NCBI RefSeq assembly: GCF_012848855.1
Contig: NZ_CP051630.1
Span: 1,157,501-1,221,500 of the forward strand
Reading direction: 5' to 3'
DNA from: Pyruvatibacter mobilis
GTDB lineage: Bacteria; Pseudomonadota; Alphaproteobacteria; CGMCC-115125
DNA: 64,000 nucleotides
Of this stretch, positions 34,912 to 43,416 are shown piece after piece. The translations under genes and the position numbers were made by a program. Within the stretch, counting starts at the first letter, position 1, and the number at the start of each line of letters is the position of its first letter. Under the pieces are notes generated by a model. That model did no database searches. It worked only from the letters and a program-made list of their open reading frames with translations, and was not told where the DNA came from.

Positions 34912-35526
34912 ATGTTCGCCCAGTTGCACACCATCCGGTTCGGTCGCCTTGTTGCGTCCCGTGAGGCACTCAACACGGTGCTCGCGGCGATGCTTCTTGT
35001 TGCATTGATCCTGTCGATGTCGACTGTGGCCAAGGCTGAAGACATCGCGGCCAACAGTCTTGAGAGCTATGATCGGGAGATGCTGACTTCGCTCATTGAA
35101 GCTGTGATTGCTGTTGATGAGGGCGATGCGGTCATCACCGCAGCCATTCCGCCGAGCGCCACCCGTCAGCCGGTGCCGGCCATGGGCCCCAAGAGCATCT
35201 TGCCGGGCCGAAATGCCGCCGTGGCGGATGCCCGCTCGGACATCGCGCCAGTGGCGCTTCAGGCAGATCCGGGCTTTGCCTTGCAGCTCGGCTCGTTTTC
35301 GTCTGCAGAAAACGCTCAGCGTGGATTTGAGCAGGCCAACCAGCAATATGCATCCGCCCTGTCGGAGCATACCCTTTATGTGCAGCCGGTCGATCTGGGC
35401 ACGCGGGGCGTGTTCCATCGCCTGCGCATTGGCGGGTTCGAAAGCCTGCCGCAAGCGTCCGCTGCCTGCACGTCGCTGGGCATAAGCGCTGCTGATTGCA
35501 TGATCGTGTCTGCTGCCCAGCAGTAA
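34912..35526 (+). CDS. SPOR domain-containing envelope protein
   Basis: 204-residue protein with one N-terminal hydrophobic segment (NTVLAAMLLVALILSMSTVA followed by KAED, either a membrane anchor or a long signal peptide), a low-complexity linker rich in Ala and Pro, and a C-terminal SPOR domain (FALQLGSFSSAENAQRGFEQ; VFHRLRIGGFESLPQASAAC). SPOR domains bind glycan strands lacking stem peptides, usually at division septa. ATG 34912 follows GGAGAGG. Divergently paired with the inactive DacA-like SPOR protein, 196 bases apart. Confidence 0.85.
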   Translation: MFAQLHTIRFGRLVASREALNTVLAAMLLVALILSMSTVAKAEDIAANSLESYDREMLTSLIEAVIAVDEGDAVITAAIPPSATRQPVPAMGPKSILPGRNAAVADARSDIAPVALQADPGFALQLGSFSSAENAQRGFEQANQQYASALSEHTLYVQPVDLGTRGVFHRLRIGGFESLPQASAACTSLGISAADCMIVSAAQQ

Positions 35527-35643
35527 TGATCTGGCGCATGGCGCCGGGCTGACCCTCCGTTAGACTTGTCCATGTCTGTGAAGCAGGCTCCACATCAATG
35601 GCGCTTGCATTTGCTGCGTTGACAGGTCGCCGGGGGGTACTGC

Positions 35644-36894
35644 ATGACCGACCATCATCCTCATCTTAAAAGAGCAATCGGCCCCTATCTCCTGTCGCTT
35701 TATGGGGTGGGCGTCACAATTGGCGCGGGCATTTACGTGCTCGTGGGAGAAGTGGTCGCGGTTGCCGGCATGGCAGCACCGGTGGCCTTTCTGCTTGCTG
35801 GTGTTCTTGCCGGGTTGTCAGCCCTTTCTTATGCAGAGCTTGGGACGCGCTACCCCATGGCGGGCGGCGAGGCGACTTATGTCGATGCTGCCTTCGGCAC
35901 CGCGGGTGCAACGACGGCAGTGGGCCTGTTGGTTGCTTTCTCCGGCATTACATCGTCGGCAGCGGTGCTCCTTGGATTTGTGGGATATCTCAATGAGCTG
36001 GTTGCCGTTCCGGGGTGGATGGCCCTTGTCGGGATTGTCGGATTACTTGCTCTGATCACCTTCTGGGGCGTTGCGGAGTCCATGCGCATTGTCGCGGTGA
36101 CCACGTTGATCGAGGTCGGTGGCCTGGTGCTGGTTATCGGTGCGGCAGCACCTTCATTGGCGGAGTTTCCTGCGAGCCTTCCTGACATGTGGCCCGGGCT
36201 GGACAGTGTGGTCTGGCTTGCGGTGATCTCCTCAAGCGTCCTGGCCTTCTTCGCATTCATCGGCTTCGAGGACATCGTCAATATGGCGGAGGAAGTGCGG
36301 CGACCGCACCGGAATTTGCCGATGGCCATTCTGGTAACACTTGTCGTCAGCACGCTGCTCTACATCACTCTGACTGTAGTTTCGATCCTCAGTGTAGGGA
36401 CGGAAGCTTTGGGAGCGAGCGATGCGCCCCTGGCCTTGGTGTTCAGTGTGGGAGGCGGCGATCCGGCCATACTCAGTTCGATTGCGATACTGGCTGTGGT
36501 CAATGGGGCGCTGATCCAGATGATCATGGCATCGCGGCTGATTTACGGAATGGCCAATCTGGGTCGGCTGCCGCGTTGGCTTGCCCATGTGAATGAGCGG
36601 ACCTGCACTCCGGATCATTCGATCCTGTGCACGGGGGCAATCATTCTCGTGTTTGCGCTGTTACTGCCTATCGAGACGCTTGCGTCCTATGCCAGCCTCG
36701 CGGTTATGCTGGTCTTTGCGTCGGTCAACATCGCGCTGTTGGTCTTGCGACGGCGTCATGCGCGTGCGGCGGTCGAGGGAGGCTCGGTCGGGTTCCGAGT
36801 CCCCCTCGTTGTTCCGCTGCTGGGCGTTCTGGCCAGTCTCGCGCTCTTCGTGTTCGGCGTGGCCGAGCGGTTGGGGCTGATAGGCCCCGTTTGA
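35644..36894 (+). CDS. APC family amino acid permease
   Basis: 416-residue inner-membrane transporter. The N-terminal RAIGPYLLSLYGVGVTIGAG and IYVLVGEVVAVAG segments correspond to TM1 with the conserved GxG break, and FAFIGFEDIVNMAEEVRRPH to TM6 and the loop after it, both hallmark APC elements. About eleven hydrophobic segments are visible. The substrate cannot be told; cationic or branched-chain amino acids are common for this shape. Its stop abuts the stop of the convergent slt gene with no gap. Confidence 0.9.
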   Translation: MTDHHPHLKRAIGPYLLSLYGVGVTIGAGIYVLVGEVVAVAGMAAPVAFLLAGVLAGLSALSYAELGTRYPMAGGEATYVDAAFGTAGATTAVGLLVAFSGITSSAAVLLGFVGYLNELVAVPGWMALVGIVGLLALITFWGVAESMRIVAVTTLIEVGGLVLVIGAAAPSLAEFPASLPDMWPGLDSVVWLAVISSSVLAFFAFIGFEDIVNMAEEVRRPHRNLPMAILVTLVVSTLLYITLTVVSILSVGTEALGASDAPLALVFSVGGGDPAILSSIAILAVVNGALIQMIMASRLIYGMANLGRLPRWLAHVNERTCTPDHSILCTGAIILVFALLLPIETLASYASLAVMLVFASVNIALLVLRRRHARAAVEGGSVGFRVPLVVPLLGVLASLALFVFGVAERLGLIGPV

Positions 36895-39075
36895 TCAGCG
36901 TTCGTTCGTGTCTCTTGCCGGGTCGGCGGGTGTCGTACTGGGCACAGGCACTGCATCAGGCGCAGGGGCAGGGACTGCGCGGGCGCGGTTGAGGTCTTCC
37001 ACCAGTTTCAGGTCAACAGGTTTGCCCGCGAGACGTGATCGGTAAACCTGTGTGTTCTCCAGCACCCGCTGTACATAGTTGCGGGTTTCCGAGAACGGTA
37101 TCTGCTCTACCCAGTCGATGGGATCGATGCCCGGTGTGCGCGGATCACCGTAAGTGTTGATCCATTCGGCAACACGGTGGGGGCCGGCATTGTAGGCGGC
37201 GATCGTCAGCACATAAGAGCCGCCGAACTCATCCAGGAGGTCGCCCAAATGGGTGGTGCCGATTTGGGCGTTGTAAGCCGGGTCAGTCAGGAGGCGGGAT
37301 CCGTCGTAAGGCAGGCCATAGGCGTTGGCGGTGCGTTTGGCCGTTCCAGGCATAAGCTGCATGAGGCCGCGCGCACCGGCACGGGATATGGCTGCCGGGT
37401 TGAACTCGCTCTCCTGCCGTGAAATGCCGAACACCAGCGCGCGCTCGACCGGAGAACCGGCGGAACTCACATTGGGCAGGGCATTAGTGGGATAGGCGTG
37501 CTCTGGCAGCTCGATACCGCGCTGGGCGGCAATCTTGGCCGTGCGGACCGACAGGTTGGGCCGACCAGCAGTGCGCAGCCATTCCGCCATGGCGGCCAGG
37601 TCGGCCGGGTCCTCGAAGTAGCGGGCCAGGTGATAGAAGAACGACGTCACCAACCGTTCCTCACCCAATGCGTGGAGCATCTTCATGGCCGCGACCGCGG
37701 AGGAGGATGTGAAGTTCTGGGGCGCTGACGTGGGCGTCCCGGAGACATGGATGACCGGGTTGCCGCCAATCAGCGACTGGCGGGCGAGCTGGCCGTAATA
37801 TGTCGTGTCGTACTCCGAGGCACGCTGGTAGTAGAAGGCGGCATCCTCCTTGCGGCCGTCGACCTGGGCGGCGCGGCCTGCCCAATAGGCAGCGCGGGCC
37901 TTGCTGATGGGCGATGAGACGTTGTTCATCAGCGTGCGGAAGTGGAAATAGGCGCTTGTGGGGTCTTTGAGAAACCTCAGGGCGAGCCAGCCTGCCAGCC
38001 ATTCGCCTTCGGCGAAAGCCACGCCGGAAGACATGCCGTGATTTCGCACGAGGTCATAGGCGGTCCTGTAGTCGCCTTCCTTGATGAGGCGGCGGGCATG
38101 GAGGTGCCGTTCGCGCCAGAATTCTTCGGGCCGCTTCATCTCTTCGGCTGTGGTTGGTGCCTTGAGAATGAGGGGGACGGCGGTTTCAGGCGTCCCGTTG
38201 CGGCGGCGCCAGCGGGCGCGTTCAAGAAGCAGGCCCGGGTCGTTTACAAGACTGGGCGGCACGGCGGCGATAGCGCCGTCCACTCCGCGGCTGCGTTTCA
38301 CGAGGCTGATACGGGCTTCGGCGAGCGCCGCATGTTCCTGGCCAACCAGCCTAGCCATCTGGCGGGCGTCGGTTGCGTCATTGTCCCACAACAGGCGATC
38401 GAGGCGCGCGACATGATCTTCGTGGCGGAGGGTGTTGCCGTGCTGCCGGACAATCTGGGCTTCCCGCGTTCGGTCGAAGTCGTGGCTGATCCAGCCGTCA
38501 CGGATCAGGTCGCGGCCGCGTTCGGTCTCGCCGGCTTGGATCAGGGCTTCGCCGAAGCGGATCTTGCCTTCGCCGGTAACCGGCGGGTTGAGGTCAAACC
38601 AGGCCAATACCGATGCGGCATCCGGCGTTTCCTCCAGCATGGCCTCTTCGGCCCGGCGCTCAAGGCGTGCCCTGCGTGGCCAATCAGGATTGTCGCCAAG
38701 AAACCTGAGAATTTCCGTATATGTTGCGCTGCTGTTGCGGTCTTGCAGGCGGAGCCAATGAATGACGCGGGTGGCCACCGGGTCCGTGATGCGTGCGGCA
38801 GCTTCATTTGCCTCTGTCCAACGGTCAGCCTGAGCGTCAGCCAGGGCCGACTGGATCAAGGAGTAGTCGGCATAGGTGAGCGTAAGACCCGGCAGAGGAA
38901 CGGTTGCATTTGGATCGATGGCCGGGCTAGCGGGGCGCGCGGATGGGACGGCCTGAGACTTGGCAGGCACCGCAGCGAGCGACGTGGCAGCCAGGACGGC
39001 ACACGCGGTCATCGTGAGGGCTGCCCGACGCAGGGCAGAATGAAAAAGGGGGCGGGGGGCTGTCGCCGGATACAA
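36895..39075 (-). CDS. Soluble lytic murein transglycosylase
   Basis: 726-residue periplasmic enzyme that cuts peptidoglycan glycan strands with formation of 1,6-anhydro ends. A signal peptide (RRAALTMTACAVLAATSLAA) is followed by a long helical superhelix domain as in Slt70. The C-terminal lysozyme-like domain (about residues 540-690) has FGISRQESEFNPAAISRAG with the catalytic Glu, then ARGLMQLMPGTAKRTA and YVLTIAAYNAGPHRVAEWIN. The start is the TTG at 39073-39075 with an AGGA stretch upstream; ATG within the signal sequence is an alternative. Its place before dapA is common in alphaproteobacteria. Confidence 0.93.
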   Translation of the reverse strand: MYPATAPRPLFHSALRRAALTMTACAVLAATSLAAVPAKSQAVPSARPASPAIDPNATVPLPGLTLTYADYSLIQSALADAQADRWTEANEAAARITDPVATRVIHWLRLQDRNSSATYTEILRFLGDNPDWPRRARLERRAEEAMLEETPDAASVLAWFDLNPPVTGEGKIRFGEALIQAGETERGRDLIRDGWISHDFDRTREAQIVRQHGNTLRHEDHVARLDRLLWDNDATDARQMARLVGQEHAALAEARISLVKRSRGVDGAIAAVPPSLVNDPGLLLERARWRRRNGTPETAVPLILKAPTTAEEMKRPEEFWRERHLHARRLIKEGDYRTAYDLVRNHGMSSGVAFAEGEWLAGWLALRFLKDPTSAYFHFRTLMNNVSSPISKARAAYWAGRAAQVDGRKEDAAFYYQRASEYDTTYYGQLARQSLIGGNPVIHVSGTPTSAPQNFTSSSAVAAMKMLHALGEERLVTSFFYHLARYFEDPADLAAMAEWLRTAGRPNLSVRTAKIAAQRGIELPEHAYPTNALPNVSSAGSPVERALVFGISRQESEFNPAAISRAGARGLMQLMPGTAKRTANAYGLPYDGSRLLTDPAYNAQIGTTHLGDLLDEFGGSYVLTIAAYNAGPHRVAEWINTYGDPRTPGIDPIDWVEQIPFSETRNYVQRVLENTQVYRSRLAGKPVDLKLVEDLNRARAVPAPAPDAVPVPSTTPADPARDTNER

Positions 39076-39409
39076 GATGGGTGGTCCTGTGGGTTTGGGG
39101 GAAATCCCCGGTTCAAGGGGCGCTGGAGCGGTTTTTCTGTGGGGTGTGCTGACCGGTCCAGCCGGTGATTCTTAACCTAAGATTGTGGCCGCTGCTTGAT
39201 GCATTTTTGTGATGGGGCACTCTCCGCAGCGGGGACGGTTTATTTGTGGGCGGCGTATGGAAGGCGGCCTGCTCCGGCACGACCGCATAGGTGATCTCCC
39301 GTTGCAGGCCGCGGCGCGTTCCCATAATGTCCGCGCCTTCACCTTGCACAGGGTGCTATCAGCGCAGACATAACCGCGCGCATACCATTTTGTTCCAGGA
39401 ACCAGACAG
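39076..39409. other. Divergent promoter region between slt and dapA
   Basis: 334 bases with no gene I can support. It must hold the promoters for slt and dapA. A weak candidate for dapA is TTGCAC (about 39344) with GACATA 17 bases later. No terminator, operator symmetry or RNA gene is evident. Confidence 0.4.
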
Positions 39410-40288
39410 ATGTTCAAAGGCTCTATTGTTGCTCTCATCACTCCTTTTGACGGGGAGAATGTGGATGAGAAAAAGCTGCGTGATCTGGTGGACTGGCACG
39501 TAGAAGAAGGCACTCACGGCATCGTGCCCTGCGGCACCACCGGCGAAAGCCCGACGCTGAGCCACGCGGAACATATGCGTGTGGTGGAAGTTGTTGTGGA
39601 ACAGGCAGCTGGCCGCATTCCGGTGATGGCGGGTGCCGGCTCCAACTCGACCACCGAGGCAATCAAGTTCACGCAGCATGCCCAGTACACCGGCGCAAAT
39701 GCGGTTCTCGTGGTGACGCCCTATTACAACAAGCCGTCGCAGGAAGGGCTCTACCAGCACTACATGACCATTGCCGACAGCGCGGATATCCCGCTCTACA
39801 TCTACAACATCCCCGGCCGCAGCGTTATCGACATGAGCGTCGAGACGATGAGCCGGCTCGCGCGTCACGACAACATCGTTGGTGTGAAGGATGCAACGGC
39901 AAAGCTGGAGCGCGTTGCGTTCACCCGGGCAGCCATCGGCAAAGACTTCATCCAGCTTTCAGGCGAGGATGCAACCGCACTGGCCTTCAATGCAATGGGC
40001 GGTGTGGGGTGCATTTCGGTAACGGCCAACATCGCGCCGGCGCTGTGTGCGCAGATGCAGAATGCCAGCCTCGAAGGCGACTACGCGAAGGCGCTGGAGA
40101 TCCAGGATCGGCTGATTAATGTGCATACGGCGATGTTCTGCGAAACCAGCCCGGCCCCCGTTAAGTTCGCTGCAAGCCTGCTTGGCAAGTCGGCTGAAAG
40201 TGTTCGTCTGCCGCTCGTTGCGGCGTCAGAAGAGGCCCGCATGACAGTGCGTGAAGCGCTCGCCGAAGCCGGTCTGTTGAACGGCTGA
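39410..40288 (+). CDS. dapA: 4-hydroxy-tetrahydrodipicolinate synthase
   Basis: Condenses pyruvate with aspartate semialdehyde, the first committed step to diaminopimelate and lysine. TIM-barrel protein of 292 residues, normal length. Motifs: [10 protein letters not shown], the [14 protein letters not shown] loop (Thr-Thr pair), [12 protein letters not shown], the catalytic Tyr in YIYNIPGRS and the Schiff-base Lys in [14 protein letters not shown]. Start ATG follows AGGA. smpB comes 22 bases later, as in many alphaproteobacteria. Confidence 0.98.
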   Translation: MFKGSIVALITPFDGENVDEKKLRDLVDWHVEEGTHGIVPCGTTGESPTLSHAEHMRVVEVVVEQAAGRIPVMAGAGSNSTTEAIKFTQHAQYTGANAVLVVTPYYNKPSQEGLYQHYMTIADSADIPLYIYNIPGRSVIDMSVETMSRLARHDNIVGVKDATAKLERVAFTRAAIGKDFIQLSGEDATALAFNAMGGVGCISVTANIAPALCAQMQNASLEGDYAKALEIQDRLINVHTAMFCETSPAPVKFAASLLGKSAESVRLPLVAASEEARMTVREALAEAGLLNG

Positions 40289-40310
40289 GAAAATCAGGAA
40301 TTTCAGAGGC

Positions 40311-40799
40311 ATGGCACCGTCGAACAAGAAGAAGGGCGCGGCAGCTCAGATCAAGATTGCTGCCGACAACCGCAAGGCGCGCCATGCCTATGAGATCGGT
40401 GATACGCTCGAGACAGGTATTGAGCTGAAGGGCACCGAGGTAAAGGCGCTGCGCGAAGGGCGCGCTAATATCGGCGAAAGCTATGCGTCGATCGAGAATG
40501 GCGAGCTCTACCTCATCAACAGCTACATCCCGGTCTACGAAGCAGCCAACAGGTTCAATCATGCGCCACGCCGTCCGCGCAAGCTGCTTGTGCACGCGCG
40601 CGAACTGGCGAAATTGCACGCCGCTATTCAGCGTGACGGCATGACGCTCGTTCCCCTGAAGATCTACTTCAATGACCGTGGCCGGGCAAAGCTCGAGCTG
40701 GCGGTTGCACGCGGGCGCAAGGCGCATGACAAGCGCCATGAACAGAAAAAACGGGACTGGCAGCGCGACAAGGCCAGGCTCATGCGTGAGCGTGGTTAG
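40311..40799 (+). CDS. smpB: SsrA-binding protein
   Basis: 162-residue partner of tmRNA in trans-translation rescue of stalled ribosomes. Family motifs: [71 protein letters not shown], and the C-terminal basic tail ([16 protein letters not shown]) that enters the mRNA channel. Co-directional with dapA. It ends 3 bases before the convergent UDG gene. The tmRNA gene itself is not in this window. Confidence 0.98.
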   Translation: MAPSNKKKGAAAQIKIAADNRKARHAYEIGDTLETGIELKGTEVKALREGRANIGESYASIENGELYLINSYIPVYEAANRFNHAPRRPRKLLVHARELAKLHAAIQRDGMTLVPLKIYFNDRGRAKLELAVARGRKAHDKRHEQKKRDWQRDKARLMRERG

Positions 40800-40802
40800 G
40801 CC

Positions 40803-41480
40803 TCAGCGGCTTGCGTTCATATCATCCGTAATCTGAGCAAATACGGCCTCGAACATCTCGGTCGTCAGGCGACCGGTATTCGTGTTGTAGCGGGAGCAGT
40901 GGTAGCTGTCGAAAAGAGTAACCCCACCCAGCTCGTGACGCGCGCCGTGGGCAAACGGGTGATCCTTGAGCTTTCGGCCATACATGCGCAGGACGCTTTC
41001 ATGGGCGATACGGCCCAGGGCCAGCATGTGGGTGAGTGACGGGAGTGCATCGATGCGTCCCCGGAGGAAGGCGCGGCACGTATTGATTTCTGCCGGGGTC
41101 GGTTTGTTCTGTGGGGGGACGCAGCGAACTGCGTTTGAAATCATCGCGCCCCGGAGCTTGAGCCCGTCGTCTGGTCGGGCCTGGTAAGTACCCTCGCTGA
41201 AGCCGAATTTTTCGATGGTCGCATAGAGGAGGTCGCCGGCGTAATCGCCGGTGAAGGGCCGCGCCGTCTTGTTGGCCCCCTGTAATCCGGGAGCAAGGCC
41301 CACGATCAGCAGGCGGGCCCCGTCATCTCCAAATGAGACGACAGGGCCGTTGTGCCCGTCCGGAAACTTGGCCTGATTGTCCTGCCGGAACGCAACAAGG
41401 CGCGGACAGTGGGGGCAGTCCGCTGGTGGTTCCGGGGCAGGGGGGATGTCAGGGGCGATGGATGCTGATCGGCGACTCAT
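40803..41480 (-). CDS. Uracil-DNA glycosylase family protein, family 5 (UdgB-like)
   Basis: 225-residue repair enzyme that removes uracil and other deaminated bases. Motif A is GLAPGLQGANKTARPFTGD and motif B is SYHCSRYNTNTG, both of the family 4/5 type. Cysteines in DCPHCPRL, AVRCVPP and INTCRAFL fit the four-cysteine 4Fe-4S cluster of these families. It overlaps the end of the NYN-domain gene by 4 bases, so the two are probably co-transcribed. Assignment to family 5 rather than 4 rests on motif A. Confidence 0.9.
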   Translation of the reverse strand: MSRRSASIAPDIPPAPEPPADCPHCPRLVAFRQDNQAKFPDGHNGPVVSFGDDGARLLIVGLAPGLQGANKTARPFTGDYAGDLLYATIEKFGFSEGTYQARPDDGLKLRGAMISNAVRCVPPQNKPTPAEINTCRAFLRGRIDALPSLTHMLALGRIAHESVLRMYGRKLKDHPFAHGARHELGGVTLFDSYHCSRYNTNTGRLTTEMFEAVFAQITDDMNASR

Positions 41481-42106
41481 GCCGGATCATAGTCAGCATC
41501 CACGTCATCCTCATAGTCGTAGTATTCGTCATCATCGTCGTCTTCGTCGTCATCGACGGGCGTCTGCTGACGGGCTGAAGCATTCCGGCCGATGGCATCC
41601 TGCAAGGTGAGCAATTCAACGAAGCTGTCGGCCTGCCGGCGCAACTCGTCGGCAATCATCGGCGGATGCGACTTGATGGTGGAGACGACCGTTACCCGGA
41701 CGCCTTTGCGCTGGACGGCTTCGACGAGAGAACGGAAGTCGCCGTCACCAGAGAACAGGACCATATGGTCGATGTGTTCCGCCATCTCCATGGCGTCCAC
41801 TGCGATCTCGATGTCCATATTGCCCTTGATGCGGCGGCGGCCCTGGCTGTCGGTGAATTCCTTGGTCGGTTTGGTGACCATGGTGTAGCCGTTGTAGTCC
41901 AGCCAATCGATCAGCGGGCGCAGGGGCGAGTAATCCGCTTCCTCGTTGAGGGCCGTGTAGTAAAAGGCGCGGATAAGCGTTCCCTTGGAGGTGAATTCAG
42001 CGCGAAGCTTTTTATAATCAATATCAAAATCAAGTGCCTTGGTGGCTGAGTATAGATTTGCGCCGTCGATGAAAAGCGCAACGCGCTCGGTGGGGCGAAT
42101 GATCAA
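41477..42106 (-). CDS. NYN domain (LabA/DUF88) protein with acidic tail
   Basis: 209-residue protein with a PIN-like NYN domain, predicted to be a metal-dependent RNase. Conserved acidic residues are seen in VALFIDGANLYSATKAL, KGNMDIEIAVDAMEMA and MVLFSGDGDFRSLVEAVQRK. The last 25 residues are almost entirely Asp, Glu and Tyr. The start is a TTG (42104-42106) with GGAGAG just upstream. This gene type is conserved near rpoZ in alphaproteobacteria; its physiological RNA targets are unknown. It is divergent from folK by 71 bases. Confidence 0.92.
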   Translation of the reverse strand: MIIRPTERVALFIDGANLYSATKALDFDIDYKKLRAEFTSKGTLIRAFYYTALNEEADYSPLRPLIDWLDYNGYTMVTKPTKEFTDSQGRRRIKGNMDIEIAVDAMEMAEHIDHMVLFSGDGDFRSLVEAVQRKGVRVTVVSTIKSHPPMIADELRRQADSFVELLTLQDAIGRNASARQQTPVDDDEDDDDDEYYDYEDDVDADYDPA

Positions 42107-42177
42107 AAGTCTCTCCGTTGAAATGGATTCATCCAGTCAAAGGCCGCACGCCGGGATGAATCTCTAACTGGGGGCGA

Positions 42178-42744
42178 ATGAAAAAGATCAAAGATCAAAC
42201 AAAGTCAATGTCCTACCAACGAATTTTTATTGCCTATGGTGGCAACCTGTCCGGGCCGGCTGGTACACCTCGGGCTACCTTCGAGGCTGCGCGCCTGTTG
42301 CTGGCCCGGAGGGGCATCTGTGTCGTGGCCGGATCACAGCTCTATGAAAGCGATCCCTGGGGTGGTGTGCGGCAGCCAAAGTTCCTCAATGGTGTCTGGG
42401 AAGTCAGAAGTCCGTACGCGCCGCAGGTGCTCATGGATCACCTTCTGAACGTTGAGTGGGTGCTTGGACGCCGGCGGCGCCTTCGCTGGGGCCCGCGCGT
42501 GCTTGATCTCGATCTTCTGAGTTTTGGAGAGGTCAGAGGCAGCTGGCAGGAGACAGAAGGGCTGCCGGCCGTGATGCTGCCGCACCCGCGGATGCATCTC
42601 CGGGCCTTCGTGCTGGAACCATTGGCGGATATTGCCCCGGCATTCCGGCCATGGGGGAGCGCGGGCCCCACGGTGGGAGAAGCCCTGCACGGTCTCGCAC
42701 TGCCAGAAAGGTCCGCAACCCGCTGCGTCCGGCTGTCGCTGTAA
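42178..42744 (+). CDS. folK: 2-amino-4-hydroxy-6-hydroxymethyldihydropteridine diphosphokinase
   Basis: HPPK, which transfers pyrophosphate from ATP to the pterin in folate synthesis. 188 residues from ATG 42178; ATG 42208 (MSYQRIFIAYGGNLSG) is a good alternative because family similarity begins there. Motifs: IAYGGNLSGPAGTPRATFEA, YESDPWGG, the signature WGPRVLDLDLLSFG with the magnesium-binding Asp pair, and LPHPRMHLRAFVLEPLADIA. It lacks folB and folP neighbours. Confidence 0.93.
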   Translation: MKKIKDQTKSMSYQRIFIAYGGNLSGPAGTPRATFEAARLLLARRGICVVAGSQLYESDPWGGVRQPKFLNGVWEVRSPYAPQVLMDHLLNVEWVLGRRRRLRWGPRVLDLDLLSFGEVRGSWQETEGLPAVMLPHPRMHLRAFVLEPLADIAPAFRPWGSAGPTVGEALHGLALPERSATRCVRLSL

Positions 42745-42978
42745 GCCGCCGGTAGGCTTAGGTTTTTCTTGCTTTTGTGCGGTGCAGCGGCTACGTATTT
42801 CGGTCTGACATCAGCTGATCCCGCCGGATGCCTGAAGGTCGAGCGTCCTGGTGCGGGTTTTTGCGTCTGTTTCATCCGGTGCTAGGAATCGCGGTTTTCC
42901 GCCGAACCGGCTGGTTGAAACGCCCTATCAGGCCGTTCCCACCAGGGGCCTGACCATGCGCCAAGCAGGAGACGATAC

Positions 42979-43416
42979 ATGGCTCGCGTGACTGTTGAAG
43001 ATTGCATCGACAAGGTGCCGAACCGCTTTGAGCTGGTGCTGCTGTCCGCGCGCCGCGCGCGTGCGATGTCGTCCGGGGCGGCCCTGACGGTTGATCGCGA
43101 CAACGACAAGAACCCGGTTGTTGCCCTGCGTGAAATCGCTGAAGAAACGGTGGACTGCGAGGATCTGCGCGAGGATCTGATTGCCGGTCTGCAGCGCCAT
43201 TCGATGTTTACTGAAACTGACGAAGATCTGCCCGAGGACCCGTCTGCGGCGCCGCTGCAGCTTGGTACGGAATCGCGCGCCGATGACGTGCCCGCAGGCG
43301 ACAGCTTCGGCAGCCGTGAAATGAGTGACGAGGATCTGCTGCGCGCCCTGCATGATGCAGGCGACAAGACCGCAGAGCGCCAGCCTGGCAAAGATGAGGA
43401 ATACCCGGACCTCTAG
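42979..43416 (+). CDS. rpoZ: RNA polymerase omega subunit
   Basis: 145-residue omega subunit, which helps assemble beta' into core RNA polymerase and in other proteobacteria forms part of a ppGpp site. Conserved start [20 protein letters not shown] and [13 protein letters not shown], then [14 protein letters not shown]. The C-terminal half is acidic, as in other alphaproteobacterial omegas ([14 protein letters not shown]). AGGAGA lies before the ATG. The rsh gene starts inside or soon after its end, linking omega with the ppGpp synthetase. Confidence 0.97.
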   Translation: MARVTVEDCIDKVPNRFELVLLSARRARAMSSGAALTVDRDNDKNPVVALREIAEETVDCEDLREDLIAGLQRHSMFTETDEDLPEDPSAAPLQLGTESRADDVPAGDSFGSREMSDEDLLRALHDAGDKTAERQPGKDEEYPDL

